A stretch of DNA of 64,000 nt, from positions 25,438,528 through 25,502,527 of the forward strand of contig CM067298.1 of the NCBI GenBank assembly GCA_034231615.1, given 5' to 3'. Source of the stretch: Meghimatium bilineatum. Its lineage: Eukaryota; Mollusca; Gastropoda; Stylommatophora; Philomycidae. The stretch's first letter is position 1, and the number at the start of each line of letters is the position of its first letter. The notes under the pieces are model-generated. The model was not told the origin of the DNA and did no database searches. It was given only the letters and a program-made list of their open reading frames with translations. A program made the position numbers and the translations under genes. Positions 40,881 through 53,515 of the stretch are shown here, piece by piece.

Positions 40881-41299
40881 CCATTCCCCGCTACCTACAG
40901 TCTAGAGGCACACAAGATGTGTGCCATGTCTGCCAAATTTGGAAAGACATGTAGAGTCGTCATGTCCTGGATTGGATGGTTTCACCTCAGGTTTCCCCTT
41001 ACTCCAGTTGGTATCTTGGTGTCAGTTCAACATACAACATCAAACAAATGAGATCATGACAGTCTGGGTCTCAGGACCTAGGTTCTATGATGGAGTGCAA
41101 TGCCACAGTTGGACAGCCCTCTACTCCAGGGGGGATGATTGACAACAGCACATTACGACATAAAATAACCATAACCGTAAAGATAGAATGCTGGTGACAT
41201 TTTCATTTAAAAAAACCTCACTAAACAGTCATATCATCTTCTATAATGTAGCATGATGGTTTGTCTGGTGGTTGCCACCTGATCTTCCTTATGTTGTTA

Positions 41300-41381
41300 G
41301 GAGGGCCTGGCCAGCCTTAGTCTCCAGCCTCTGGTGGCTGGACTAAGCCCCATCTCCACGACAAGGATCTGGCCTTGATGG
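41300..41381 (-). mobile_element. I-like LINE 5' UTR fragment
   Basis: GGCCAGCCTTAGTCTCCAGC, CTCTGGTGGCTGGACTAAGC and GGATCTGGCCTTGATGG match the 5' UTRs at 23330-23414 and 440-526, ending at the same GATGG. It may belong to the same deleted copy as 39560-40880, about 400 bp away, which would leave an internally deleted element. Confidence 0.75.
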
Positions 41382-42329
41382 TCCCCTCTGCCTATATATT
41401 TAAAAATAATTGTAAACAAATCTACAATTTTAGTAATTTGTGATAATGACCTAATCTTCAGTTCCATATAAATAATTGGAAAAGTGATTTATTGCCTATT
41501 GCAATCCACCAGAATTCTTTGGCCCATATTGTGAAAGTGCTGCAGATGGTGTTCACAAAATCAATAGACAGCTCTCTCTCTCTCATGATTACTGTAAAAT
41601 TGCTTTGTCACAAAGGGAAGGTTTTGAAATGCTATCTACTGAAGTTTCATTTACTTATAAATACTCTGGTACACTTATTACAAATTTATTCATGCGTGAA
41701 CTTAATCTGAGCTAACTCAGCATCTATCTTATTTAATTCTCTGCATGATTTACATGCTTTCTAAAGTAGGAGAATTCTGCAGTTTCATAGCAATGATCTA
41801 TTGTATGTATGTGAAGCTTGTGTGTTTTAAATTTTATTTTTATATCCTATATGGAAATTAATTATTGGTAATGAACCATTGATGTTGCGCAATGGGGAGA
41901 TCCGTAGGTGCTCAGTCTCCCACAACAGATGATGAAAGTTATGCATGCTGATGATTCATATGGCTTGATGGCTAAACACTCGTCTACTCTGCAGTTGCTA
42001 AGTTATACACATGCCAGATTTAATGCAGAGTTTTCCTAAACACAGCCTGGATATGTTGTAAATCACAGTATCCACATCTAACAGGTGGTCTTACAGTAGC
42101 TTCAGCATGTCCAAAATTAACTCACTAACTATGGATTCTCTGGGTGCAAGACTGCCTTCTCTCTCTTTACTGCAGGCGTCACAATGTCCGGGACTGGATG
42201 TACACATGGATGTAAATAATATGATACAAGAAATCCCACAGAAAATGTAGATAACCAGTACAGGGATAACATAGAGGGTGCTTGTCATAGTCGATAGACA
42301 GAAACATGGCATGTCTTTGTTATGACTGC
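41382..42329. other. No gene recognised
   Basis: AT-rich spacer; nothing supported. Confidence 0.4.
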
Positions 42330-43375
42330 TAAACTCACAGAGCTCTTCCAGACAATGTGGAACCTGGAAACGTTACTACAACTTTAAGGATGCTTTCATC
42401 ATACATCTATACAAGAGAAAAAGAAATCACCTAGCTTGTGACAATCACAGAAGCATATCCCTACTCTCTATAGCAGGCAAGATCCTGGCTAGGGTCCTGT
42501 TAAACAGACTGTAAGCTTATCTTGAGACAGGTCTCCTCCCAGAGAGTCAATGTGGCTTCCGACAGGGCAGAGGAGCGGTTGACATGATATTCACTGCCAG
42601 ACAACTACAGGAAAAGTGTCGCGAACAGAACATTGGTCTCTACATCACATTTGTTGACCTAACTAAGGCATTCAACACTGTAAATCGCAAAGGATTATGA
42701 AAGATCATGGCCATAATTGGATGTCCCGAAATATTCATGAACATGGCTCGCCAGTTCCATGATGGCATGACAGACTGTGTACAAGATGATGGCGCACACT
42801 CAAACCCGTTTCTAGTAAATAACGGTGTCAAACAGGGTTGCATCCTGGCTCCGACGCTCTTCAGCATGGTATTCTCTGCCATGTTAAATGATGCCTTCCA
42901 GAATAACAGTGCAGTAATATGCTTTCGCTATCGAGCTGATGGAGGGCTATTCACCTTAGTAGATTGAAGACCAAAACTAAGTTGGACATTGTTCACGACC
43001 TTGTTTGCCGACGATTGTGCACTAAACTCTACCAGTCTTAAAGACATGCAGGATAGCAAGGACCTCTTTTCTTTGGCCTGTAATGCGTTCGGTCTCACCT
43101 TCAGCACTGCAAAGACATTAGTATTGTATCAACCAGCGCCAGGTGTCCCCTACACAGAACCAGTAATCACAATAAAGGGACAAAAACTCAATACTGCCAA
43201 TAAGTTTGTATATCTTGGCAGCACCCTATCTCAAACTGCAAGAATTAATGAGGATGTTGCCTTGCGTATTGCTCGGGCCATTGCAGCATTTGGGAGCCTT
43301 TGTGCCAATGCCTGGATCAGGCGTGGTCTCATTTTGATAACTAAGTTGGCAACTAATTTTATTTATTGTTGGGGA
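42330..43375 (+). mobile_element. LINE reverse transcriptase remnant (same broad type as 38408)
   Basis: Translation with frame breaks: NHRSISLLSIAGKILARV, SQCGFRQGRGAVDMIFTA, GLYITFVDLTKAFNTVNR (motif A, D of VDL), NNGVKQGCILAPTLFSMV, LFADDCALNS (motif C), and LGSTLSQTARINEDVALR with RIARAIAAFGSLCANAW. In-frame stops occur near 42510 and 42697, and a frame change precedes the ADD motif. It covers the RT core but lacks endonuclease and the 3' end. Confidence 0.85.
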
Positions 43376-43845
43376 TGATTGTGCTATCTTATCTGGGAAG
43401 AACCTACCCATCTTCTCTCAACTCTTTGTCATTTAGTCTCTCCAGAATAATTATATTTCTTGGCACTGATAAACCTCTGTAGTTGATGTACACTTTCAAA
43501 TATAGGTAATTCTTTACTTTATTACACTCTGTCAGTATCCTTATTACATATAAGAATCTCCTAGTGCCGTTTTGTTGTTCTGCATTTGCAGTTTAAAAAA
43601 ATCTTTTCCTCATTTCATCCTATGAATATGAGGAGTAGGATCTTGGTCATCTGGCTCATAAGATTGATTGTTTGATGGTATCATGATTCTACTGCATCAG
43701 ATTTCTTTGATAAGGTTGTGAATATTGAAAGAAATAAATCTAGTTCTAATTAACTTTGTCAAGATCCCCAGGAAGTATGAGTGGTTAGATCTTGCTTCAT
43801 ATATGATGTGGGGTGGTCTCTCTAGGTTTTTTTTAAAACCCAGAA
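43376..43845. other. No gene recognised
   Basis: AT-rich between two LINE pieces. No feature supported. Confidence 0.35.
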
Positions 43846-43849
43846 AACT

Positions 43850-44205
43850 TCAGCTTCAGATGTTATGCAAAGCAATTAGAAAGCCAACAACACAAGATGA
43901 CTACCAAATCATAAACAGACTAGAACAAGTTGTCATTCTGCACCTCAGAACAGGACACAGCTGACTGCAGATACATGTGTAAAAAGTTCCAAGATTGGCA
44001 ACATAGTCATGTGTACACGTGGACAGGCAGCTCGGACAGCAGAGAATATTCTTCAGGAATGTCTGATGAAATGCTGAGGCAAATACACTGGTCCAAAGGA
44101 ACATAGTGGAAGAAAAACCCTACGGACCTTTAACGAGTTACAAAACAGTCAAATGTGTAAAGAGACAAAACTTCAGATATAAGCATGTTCCAGGTGATCA
44201 AAAGA
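43850..44205 (+). mobile_element. I-like LINE 3' end remnant
   Basis: AIRKPTTQDDYQIINRLEQV and ILHLRTGHS match residues about 1175-1206 of the intact LINE (IRKPQTPTHDDYHIMNRPEQ, ILRLRTGHN). Decayed zinc-knuckle sequence follows, then ACTTCAGATATAAGCATG and a GATCAAAAGAAGAAG tail equivalent to the intact element's terminus. 5'-truncated, with stops. Confidence 0.85.
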
Positions 44206-44984
44206 AGAAGCCGTTATGGGCAATGTCCAGTGAAGTCATTTACTCTGAGGAGTCTATCTGGTTTTGAAAGGTTTGAATAAGTGTAGAGCATTAACTTTAT
44301 CATACTCAAGTTCAAACAATCAAGTGCCATGCTGAGTGGCTTAGGTGATCATGCTTCTCTACAACTCTGTCTCTTATGTTGTTAATTATTCAGTTAGTGA
44401 CTTTTTTTGTGTCACAGTAACATTCAGAAATTTCCATCGTCCATAAATTTCCAGCAAAGTTCTTTCTTTTTTCAAAATGTTGATGCCAGCAGTGATCTGG
44501 GTGTGCCAAGCTAATCTCTCTTTGTTTTCTTTGTACTCAGGTTACCCCCTATGTAATCTGTCTCTCTCAATGAAGCCTGGAGAGAGTACTACTAATGAAC
44601 CACCCTCAACATGCAACCCTTTCATTAGGTAAACTGATGAGCACGCATGGGCTTGCCTGAAGAGTTATAGTTTTAACAAACAGTAACTAGTAGATTAATG
44701 GAAACATCATAGATGTTTATGCAACACACATTCATTAAAAAACTTTTGTTGTTACTGCACATTTTTCTGTTAAAGAATACAGGGAGGCTTTTTATTGGCA
44801 GTGGAAATAAAGGTGGCTTTCCATAGCAGTCGGCACGATATGTACAAGAAAGATTTTAATTGTATCTCAGAAAGACACAAATTCTGTCCCAACTGTAATT
44901 TGAATCTGAGACCTTATGGTCATAATACAATCATTCTAACTATTCAGCCACATGTTCATCTACATGCTCCTCCTATGTGTTAAT
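44206..44984. other. No gene recognised
   Basis: No feature supported. Confidence 0.35.
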
Positions 44985-45215
44985 TTAAATATCAGTATAT
45001 TTGTTTTGGGGTGCAAAGAGATATGCATTTGCTATCATGCTGTCGCAGGATGATTCTAAAAACATCTCCTTGTGGTGTACCCTGAAAACAGAAGCTCGTG
45101 TGAAGAAATTTGGCGAATACTTTATAGATCGAGCCTGGGCTGTGTAGACTGAGATGGAATGATAATTATTTGCACAAGACAAGCAATATCTCTGAATAGA
45201 ACCGCTCTGCATCAC
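44985..45215. repeat. Dispersed repeat segment related to 26211-26690
   Basis: Shared words TGGGGTGCAAA, TCTAAAAACATCTCC and GTGGTGTACC. Class unknown. Confidence 0.45.
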
Positions 45216-45703
45216 AGCCGAAACATTGTTGCGGTACAGTGCAAGACAACGACTGACCTGTAATTCTGGGTTGTCATGTCCAAATGCTCACTAATGCAAA
45301 AATATTGAGAAGCAAAGCGCATCTATTAAGTATATGCGAAGGTAGTACAATGCTGGAGGAAGAACCATGTGTAAGGGTAACTGAGAAAAGGGAAATCATA
45401 ATGAAAGCAATGTTCATGTTCGAGAACAAGATTTCAGCAGCAGGTTGAGTGGAAAGGAAAAGGTAGGATACTATACTGTCCTTGTAAGAAGAAAATATGA
45501 GTAAAAGCTGAAACGTCAACAGTGTGTTCATGTCAACAAACAAAACTTTGGCTGAGTGGGCAAACCAACCCTAGTCAAACTTGACTGTTTGATAAATTTC
45601 CTGTGCTGGAGCAAGGCTTACAGTCGAGATAAGGGTCAGTACCAAAGGATATGGTGCATTGGAATGTCTTAATTACACGAGACAAGTTCCCAAACAGGTA
45701 AAT
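45216..45703. other. No gene recognised
   Basis: No feature supported. Confidence 0.35.
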
Positions 45704-46122
45704 GATGAGACATTCAGTTTGTGTGATGGGTCATTGATAAGACCTTCAGTTGGTTTGATGAGCTACTGATGAAACCTTCAGTTTGTTTGATGAGCCACTG
45801 ATAAGACCTTCAGTTGGTTTGATGAGACCTTCAGTTTGTGTGATGGGTCACTGATAAGACCTTCAGTTAGTTTGATGAGCCACTGATGAGACCTTCAGTT
45901 AGTTTGATGAGCCACTGATAAGACCTTAAGTTGGTTTGATGAGACCTTCAGTAGGTTTGATGAGACTTTCAGTTGGTTTGATGAGACTTTCAGTTGGTTT
46001 GATGAGACTTTCAGTTGGTTTGATAAGCTGCTGATGAGACCTTCAGTAGGTTTGATGAGACCTTCAGTTGATTTGATGAGACTTTCAGTTGGTTTGATAA
46101 GCCACTGATGAGACCTTCAACA
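45704..46122. repeat. 21/33-bp composite tandem array
   Basis: Units based on GATGAGACCTTCAGTTGGTT (21 bp), alternating irregularly with a longer form that inserts GAGCCACTGAT. Clearly a tandem array with a higher-order pattern. Confidence 0.85.
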
Positions 46123-47570
46123 TTCGGAGATATCAGTATCATATTTTAATATTCTTTTAAAATGTTTTGCATTCTCTTTCCACAGCACAACGGAGAGATA
46201 GCAAACCCCATATATTGGAGTGATATTTTTACAAGCCATCACCAAGCATCAAAAATCCTAAAGCACACTGTTAAGCAATATTTATTGAAAGTTCGAAGTT
46301 AATCATTTAATAATTGCTTTCCCGATGCTGTGATCTGTTATTTTTGTAACAACATAGAACCAACAACATAAAATTACCTCATAATGTGTGAACAAACATT
46401 CACAGCAGGAACTATTGTCTGTGGAATACATTTGTGGTTATTGAAAAGTTGAAATTACAACAAAGTGGAATCTGTCATCATGTACAAATTGATACAGGTT
46501 TTTTAAACATTTATTATAATGTATGGAAGGAACATATAGTCCCAGTTGAAACTTAATAGAATTTCATTCTGAGAAATTAATATACTTTAGGAATAAATGT
46601 ATGAAGAAATACTCGAGTTCTGTTGTTTAATTTAAGTTTTTTTTTATGAAGAATACCAGAATTTTTTTTTTTTAAGAGCAGCTGGTTGATTTGTTAGGAC
46701 ACAAGTTTAAAAGTCTGTAAAGCTTGAGTAGTTATCATTTGGGGTTCATAACCCAAACTACATTGTGATGTGATAAAAAGAGCAAAATGTCTTTGACTTT
46801 CATCAGAGAGCTCACTAGTAACCTGCTAATATGCGATAAATTGCAACAAAATTTATTTAATGTATATAATTATGTAGCTGCTGTTCAAAAACTTTTAGGA
46901 GTATATCTTGGAGGAAATCATCTAAGATTTCGTGTGACTTTACTGACTTCAGACATTCTGTTGTAATTGTAACCTTCATCTCTGTACTAGATATTACATC
47001 TCCACAAAAAATAATAGAACTTCTAGTCCTGAATCTTGGGTTGGTCAACGGATTTTAGATGGAACAGTAGACTATCCATTGTCAGTTATCCATGAAGACC
47101 CCTCAAATATGCAGCGTTGATGTGTTTGCTTGATTCTAGGCTATTCCACATCCTGCATGTGACTGTTTTTCACCTCAACCTTTTGCCACCTATCAGCTGC
47201 TTGGTCAACCTGTACATTTTATGAGTCATGTCGTGAATTGGGGCATGGAAATTAGATGATTTTCTGAGATTATTATGTTTTATTTGATCTCTAGCATATT
47301 GCACCACAGAGAGAAACATGTTTATCACTAGTGCAATTGTTGTCACTCAATTATTGACATTGCCAGTTGTTGACATGCAACACTTAGAAGTATTTCATGT
47401 CTAGCTTAGTAATCTAACTCTGGAATCACACATGAGTAATGTGTCTTTTTTAAAATTTACTGAATTGAACTGATGTCCTAAAATATATATTATTTCCATT
47501 TTTTCTTTCATCTGCTAATTTAGGTGAATATTTTCATAACAAACATCAGCAGAAGAAACAGAATATTTTC
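46123..47570. other. No gene recognised
   Basis: AT-rich; short open frames only. I see nothing I can name. Confidence 0.4.
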
Positions 47571-47586
47571 TTATACTCAGCAGGCC

Positions 47587-47743
47587 AACCGAAGATGGAT
47601 GTATCAGGCAATTGGCACATATAAAACGGCGACATAATGCATTTCCATTCTCTAGACTACTTCCTGCTGGAAATCTAGTAGGACTATTGTCGTGTTACAA
47701 GAGAAACCCATTGGGAGTTTGAAAATGAAAGTTGAAGAAGAAG
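47587..47743 (+). mobile_element. SINE subfamily B with a diverged target duplication
   Basis: AGATGGATGTATCAGGCAAT, CATTTCCATTCTCTAGACTA, CTGGAAATCTAGTAGGACTA and GTTGAAGAAGAAG tail. Flanks ATACTCAGCAGGCC (47573-47586) and ATATTCAGTAGGTC (47744-47757) match at 11 of 14, differing by transitions, as expected of an older insertion. Confidence 0.85.
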
Positions 47744-47924
47744 ATATTCAGTAGGTCGCCTTAAAATTGAACAAATGTTATAGAATTCAGTAACCATGAA
47801 CGAATGTTATAAAAATCAATAACCAGACTATTTTCTTCCAGAGGAGAATTTGTAAAGAAAGTTATATATGATAATTATATATTAAATATTCCGTATACAA
47901 TATCCAGAAGAATAAATTCATTTG

Positions 47925-48245
47925 AAATGAAGTACTGCAAGAAGATCCTATGATTATCATAGATGAAGAAAAAGAAGAATACTAAAATTTAGAAATTACT
48001 GAAACTAAATGAAGGATGGCTTCTAATACCATCATAAGAGGAAAGCTACAGTATTTTGAACACTTAAAGCGACATAATGATACCGAAAGGTTGATTCTGG
48101 AGATCAGATTGCCAGGTGAGAGAAGAGGAAGACCAAGAAGATGGTGAACCAGCGACATTGACGAATGTATGAACATGTCTCCAGAACAGGCCTGCTTACC
48201 TGGAACAGAGGCATTCAGAGTATCCACGATGAAGACAACATTCTG
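47925..48245 (+). mobile_element. RTE-like LINE 3' end remnant
   Basis: Frame pieces: ASNTIIRGKLQYFEHLKR, HNDTERLILEIRLPGERR, GRPRRW and SDIDECMNMSPEQACLPG, followed by AFRVSTMKTTF. This is the usual C-terminal arrangement (GHxxR.., then a GRPRRRW block). 5'-truncated, with stops. Confidence 0.75.
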
Positions 48246-48260
48246 GAAAGAATATGTCCT

Positions 48261-48286
48261 TTTATATATATATATATATATATAGT
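48261..48286. repeat. (TA)n microsatellite
   Basis: About 12 TA units, directly before a SINE B copy. Confidence 0.9.
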
Positions 48287-48446
48287 CAGATGTGTTTTAC
48301 TTAACTCATGTAAATTAGCTCATATAAACTGGTGACACAACACATCTTCATTCTCTGATCTGCATTTTGTTGGAAATCTAGTAGGACTATTGACCTTCTA
48401 CAAGAGACATGCAGTGGGAATTTGAGAATGAACACTTTAAAGAAAT
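48285..48446 (+). mobile_element. SINE subfamily B, diverged copy
   Basis: GTCAGATGTGTTTTACTTAA, GGTGACACAACACATCTTCA, TTGGAAATCTAGTAGGACTA and GGGAATTTGAGAATGAACAC. The GAA tail has decayed. Confidence 0.75.
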
Positions 48447-50045
48447 ATGATAATGGGGATGAATTAGTGTATGGAAAAAAAAAATTGGTAGCATATCCTA
48501 TTCAGGAACAACCTAGCATTTTTTGGTTCTATTGATTTTCTAAACAATATAAATACCTTCAGTAGTTTGCCATTGCTTTCTGAACAGCCCCGATGCACTA
48601 ATGCTGCAACTGAAAGACACATCACTTTGTAAAACTAGTAGACTATTTTTATGATTCTTACTATTCCTCTTGGGATGACTGCTAAAAAAAATAGCTATGT
48701 TCTGTTACTGTGGAACCCCCCATATAACATATTAGTCAAAATAAATGAAATATTTATGTAATGACTCAAATCAGCCACATACATTTATATACAATAAATA
48801 ATAAATTAACTGGATATTAAAAAGTATTGTTAAATAGGAAATTTTGTTATAAATAAATGTGCTATAAAGATTCTACTCTAGATTGTAGTAGCTTCTGTAG
48901 CAATTTGTTTGATATGACAGAAGTTTCCAGCCCAAATTGCAACTCTCCTAAAATTTTATGACAAGTTGAATATTATATAGTCATAGTATTTACTTTCAGT
49001 GAATCATGGGGAATCATATAGCAATCAGACTGCTATGTTCAAGACTTATTTATTGTTTGAATGTTCATAATTTAACTCTTCGTTACAGATTGTGTGATTT
49101 GGATTTGTTTTTATATTTGTAAAATATTATTTGGTAATTAATTTCAGAACTGGCAGTTCATGGTTTAAATTTCACTGTTTATGTATGTTTATTTGCTACT
49201 ATGATTGCAATCCAATCACAGATATCGTTCTTATTTCCCAATAGTGCTTAGCGACGTATTTTGTGATTAATTGGACTAGATATTATATCAATCAATAATT
49301 AATTGAAATATTCATTTTTTAGGATTAGCTATGTTTACATAACTTATTATAATTATATTTAAATTAATAAATGATAAACATAAACAAGACAAGGGAAATA
49401 ATCACACAGTTGGGCACTAATTGGCATAATGGGGGTTAGACTGCGATCATAGTACCGTTTATTTTTTGGGTAGTATTTTTTTTAAATGAGTAATTTGGAG
49501 GAATTGATTTCATTTCTGTTCTCCTTTCATAATAGGAATGTTTCTTTTGTTTTTTTTATTTGAAGTTTGTTGTCTGTGTTATTTTGCAGTTAACTTTTCA
49601 ACTGCTACATTATTCTCAGTAACTGATCTCATTTGTGCTAGATTCTTTCACTAACGACTTTCCCTGCTGTTGAATCCGTCACTTGTCCTACAAAAATAAG
49701 AGAGCTTTCACTGACTTTTTATTGACACCAGAAAATAATACGTCACGGATTACGGGTGACGTACACCGGGTTAGCAAATTCAGACTGAAATTGTGTTTAG
49801 CCATGGAAGAAATAAAAAAAACAACTTGTGAACTTGCCAATAGTAGTAATAGTAAGGAGTAAACTCATTCATATCAGTTAAAGAGTTAGCATTCAGCAAA
49901 ACACACACACACACACACACACAGTTCGTTGATTGACTTTATTATGGTTATTTCATTGCCTTTAATGTTGTTAACTAGTATGACTGTGACACTGTGAGAG
50001 TGTTGGCAGGTCAAATTTGTTGCGAAATTGTGAATACTTGCATAC
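48447..50045. other. No gene recognised; one (CA)n tract
   Basis: AT-rich. A (CA)n microsatellite lies at about 49900-49922. No coding sequence supported. Confidence 0.45.
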
Positions 50046-50230
50046 ACAGAATGAAACTCAAGTACACTCAAATTCTGATAAAATATATGAATGTATGAGA
50101 TAGCTGGAGATGAGGTTTAATTATTGCAACCTACATACAGACTATTAAGATCGTACACTTTATGTCTGACAAAATGTATGTGTGAGATGAAGATGAGATT
50201 TAATTATTGCAACCTACATACAGACTATTA
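50046..50230. repeat. Tandem array of about 95-bp units, left part
   Basis: TTTAATTATTGCAACCTACA and TACAGACTATTA occur twice here, and the same unit recurs at 50703-50790 on the far side of a fold-back element. Confidence 0.75.
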
Positions 50231-50637
50231 GTCAAGCAAAATGAATTAAACAGGTTACTAAAACACTTACCTTGCCTATTAATAAAAATATATTTAAAAA
50301 AGTATATATAAAAAAACATACAATAAAACTAAACAGGACAATTCTCCACGTATCGGCTCAAATTGAACCTTTTTCAAGAGACAAACAACAAAATAAAAAA
50401 CAAAATAGATGACTAGATTTCATCAAGCCCCGTCTCCATAACGCAGGGATGGCAACGCATCTAGTAAAAGAGAAAATGCGTGCATTCATTATAAACAAAC
50501 CAAAAGTGGGAAATTAGAGGCACTATATATGTTTAGTTTTATTGTATGTTTTTTTAATATATACTTTTTAAAATATATTTTTATTAATAGGCAAGGTAAG
50601 TGTTTTAGTAACCTATTTAATTCATTTTGCTTGACTA
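50229..50637. mobile_element. Fold-back element with 107-108-bp inverted arms
   Basis: Left arm 50229-50335 (TAGTCAAGCAAAATGAATTA..) and right arm 50530-50637 are inverted copies about 97% identical around a 194-bp centre. The centre includes CACGTATCGGCTCAAATTGA. No coding sequence. It interrupts the surrounding tandem array. ATACAGACTATTA occurs at 50218-50230 and 50703-50715, either a target duplication of a slightly longer element or two array units. Confidence 0.85.
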
Positions 50638-50702
50638 TTTGTTCATTAGGTTACTGAGGCACCATCCACTTTGTCGGACACCCTCTGACCATTTGGTTAG
50701 TT

Positions 50703-50797
50703 ATACAGACTATTAAACTCGTACACTTTATGTCTGACAAAATGTATGAATGAGATTTAATTATTGCAGCTTGTCATATACAGACTCTCAAACTTGA
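50703..50797. repeat. Tandem array of about 95-bp units, right part
   Basis: CAGACTATTAAACTCGTACA, CTTTATGTCTGACAAAATGT and TTTAATTATTGCAG continue the array seen at 50046-50230. Confidence 0.7.
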
Positions 50798-50798
50798 G

Positions 50799-51003
50799 CT
50801 CTACCCAACAACTCTACCCAACAACTCTACCCAACAACTCTACCCAACAACTCTACCCAACAACTCTACCCAACAACTCTACCCAACAACTCTACCCAAC
50901 AACTCTACCCAACAACTCTACCCAACAACTCTACCCAACAACTCTACCCAACAACTCTACCCAACAACTCTAACCAACAACTCTACCCAACAACTCTACC
51001 CAA
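50799..51003. repeat. 13-bp tandem repeat, about 16 copies
   Basis: Units of CTACCCAACAACT, essentially perfect, with one CTAACC variant near 50972. The threonine/asparagine/leucine open frame across it is an artefact. Confidence 0.95.
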
Positions 51004-51574
51004 ATTCTGGTAGAATATGTGTATGTATGAGATAATGAAGATGATGTAATAATAATGGATATTGTGCTGGAAGGGGGGGGGATTTTTAAAAATGGTATAG
51101 GCATAGGTTTCACTAAACTGTGCCTACCAATAAGGAGAAAGGAGGTTTATGTAAGCAAAAATTTAAAATTACAAGAGTTTTCATAGTTCTTTTTAAAAAA
51201 ACTCATCAAAACAAAAAAAAAATCTCTAAATATACATTTTTATCACCATTCCTCATTAAAGCACAATCAGTTTATCCCGGCTATACTAAAACAAGTAAAT
51301 ATGTTCTGTTGTCCTCATGAAACATAAGTACATTTTCTCCCTAATTCTTAAAAGAAACATAAATACATTTTCTTTATTCTCAACTAATATAAAGAGCAAT
51401 AAGTACATTTTCCCAGTCATCCTAAAAAAACATCAGCAAATTTTTCCCCTTGCCTAAAAACATCAATAAATTTTCTCTTAACATATAAAACAAAGTAAAT
51501 GTTCCCTATTCTCAGGTAACAGGAAGAAGCATAAGTATATTTTCCATGCTGTGATTCATAAGACAGTTATCATT
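51004..51574. other. No gene recognised
   Basis: AT-rich; recurrent AAGTACATTTTC-like words suggest a very diverged array at 51300-51540. Confidence 0.4.
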
Positions 51575-51987
51575 TCTTCCAACCATGTTCACATCAACAG
51601 ATATGAATGTGTTAGTCTTTCATGTGATGAAGTTCAATTCTTGGTATCAACCATGTTCACATCAACAGATATAAATGTGTTAGTCTTTCATGTGATGAAG
51701 TTCAATTCTTGGTATCAACCATGTTCACATCAACAGATATAAATGTGTTAGTCTTTCATTTGATGAAGTTCAATTCTTGGTATCAACTATGTTCACATCA
51801 ACAGATATAAATGTGTTAGTCTTTCATGTGATGGAGTTCAGTTCTTGGTATCAACCATGTTCACATCAACATATATAAATGTGTTAGTCTTTCATTTGAT
51901 GAAGTTCAATTCTTGGTATCAACTATGTTCACATCAACAGATATAAATGTGTTAGTCTTTCATGTGATGAAGTTCAATTCTTGGTAT
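51575..51987. repeat. 68-bp minisatellite, 6 copies
   Basis: Units of TTCTTGGTATCAACCATGTT, CACATCAACAGATATAAATG and TGTTAGTCTTTCATGTGATG, about 95% similar to each other. Confidence 0.95.
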
Positions 51988-52239
51988 CTCAAGAAACTAA
52001 CATAGTCAGATTTCTTGTATGAGTCTCTCACACTCCCTGCACATATCAACAATACATTTGATAAATATAGACATTCCCATTATACTCAGTTAAATGACAT
52101 TCCTCTCATAAAAGTCACTTCCTTATTATAATTTGTCAGTTAATGACATACAGAAACTCACATATAACAAAATTAACAGATATTCAACTCTGTGGACATT
52201 TTGATATTTTGAAAGTCTTGTCTTGTCTTATCCATGTGT

Positions 52240-52600
52240 GCCGCTACGCATCATGGGGAGCAGAAGTCGTCTTTCTTTAACTAACTGTGATGCTGCTGCC
52301 TTACTGGTGTTGTAGTATTTCTCTGATTTCATCTATCCATCTTTGTCTAGGTCTTGCTGTGTTTCTCTTTTCAGATGATCTTTTATTGAAGGCTACCGAT
52401 GTAATGTGATGAAATATCGATCTGTCTCCATTCAGATTAGGTGGCTGAACCATTTGATCTTTTGCATGTCTGTATTTGCACAATATTGTTTTCACCAGAT
52501 TTCTTATAGTGTTATTGTTTATTCTATCTTTTTCTGTTATAGATAACTTCTTTTTGTTATAGTTAGTTAATCTGGAGAGCATATTTTGTAAATGGTTTGT
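52240..52600 (-). mobile_element. LINE 3' end remnant
   Basis: The - strand frame ends RHAKDQMVQPPNLNGDRS, then NTARPRQRWIDEIREILQ, with the RPRQRWIDEI block typical of LINE C-termini, followed by about 60 bp of 3' sequence. 5'-truncated. Confidence 0.65.
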
Positions 52601-53214
52601 GATAATGACAGAAAAACCCCACAGATTTTGTTATTTGCTGTGTTCTACTGTTAGGAAATAATTCATTGCATCAGACCCTAGGAGACTGATAGTGAGGTTG
52701 TTTTCAAACAGATATTATTTTTATAAGGCTTGGACATTTTTACTAATTTCAGTAATATTTGCAACAAATTTCATTTTTTATATTTTTTTATTATGGAATA
52801 TTACAATTTTATTATAATTGTTTTTTATCATCTTTATATTAGTAGTGGTAGGTATTGTTAACACATTTACTTGTACACTATTATTCATTTATTATGAAAC
52901 CAATTTACAAATGTTCTCAGTGTTTAATATTCCTTTTTTTTAAACAAAAATATTTATCTCAACATTTATAGGTTTTTATACAGATTGAATCTGCTCATAT
53001 ATGTCATATCCTAGTTGGTTAAACTATCATAAAACATCATCCATGTTTTTGATTTACATATGGTTTCATAACTTTTAGAAGTCTGTGTAGCTCAGTGGTT
53101 TTGGCTCGGTGACAGAATGGTGTGCTCATTTCATCACTAACACAACTCAGTCAAACTTGTTCATGGTTTGACAGCCAATTGTCCATGTTGTACTAGTAAT
53201 GAATGTGATTGGAC
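52601..53214. other. No gene recognised
   Basis: AT-rich. GTGTAGCTCAGTGGTTTTGG near 53085 resembles a tRNA A box, but I find no matching B box, so I do not call a tRNA or SINE. Confidence 0.4.
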
Positions 53215-53515
53215 GTATTAATAATACCTGAAGAAGCAACTATAGTTGAACGGAAATGTCCTATATACGGTAGGTATATAAAGAGACAATCTGTTTTTTT
53301 TGGACTCCTTATAAGACAGCAGGGAGGTCTGGAAAACATAATTACAACAGGCAAGAGAGATCGAGGGCAACAACCAGAAAATATCAAATAGTATGACATC
53401 GTGGTATGGCAAAGAGTCAACAATGATCCTGATAAAAGATACTGGAAATAGATGATTGTGGAGAACCATGATTGCCTGCGCCAGTCTGCATGGCACCTAA
53501 TGATGATGATATTAT
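53215..53515 (+). mobile_element. RTE-like LINE 3' end remnant
   Basis: Frame pieces: GGLENIITTGKRDRGQQP, then DPDKRYWK, MIVENHDCLRQSAWHLMM, and a GATGATGAT tail. The word ENIITTGK and the terminal RQSAWHLMMM are common at RTE-like LINE ends. Stops break the frame. Confidence 0.65.

Noticed and set aside
50764-50973. Repetitive 69-codon open frame
   Set aside because: Product of the 13-bp tandem array; no start context or homology.
53080-53180. tRNA-like A box (GTGTAGCTCAGTGGTT)
   Set aside because: No convincing B box at the right distance.
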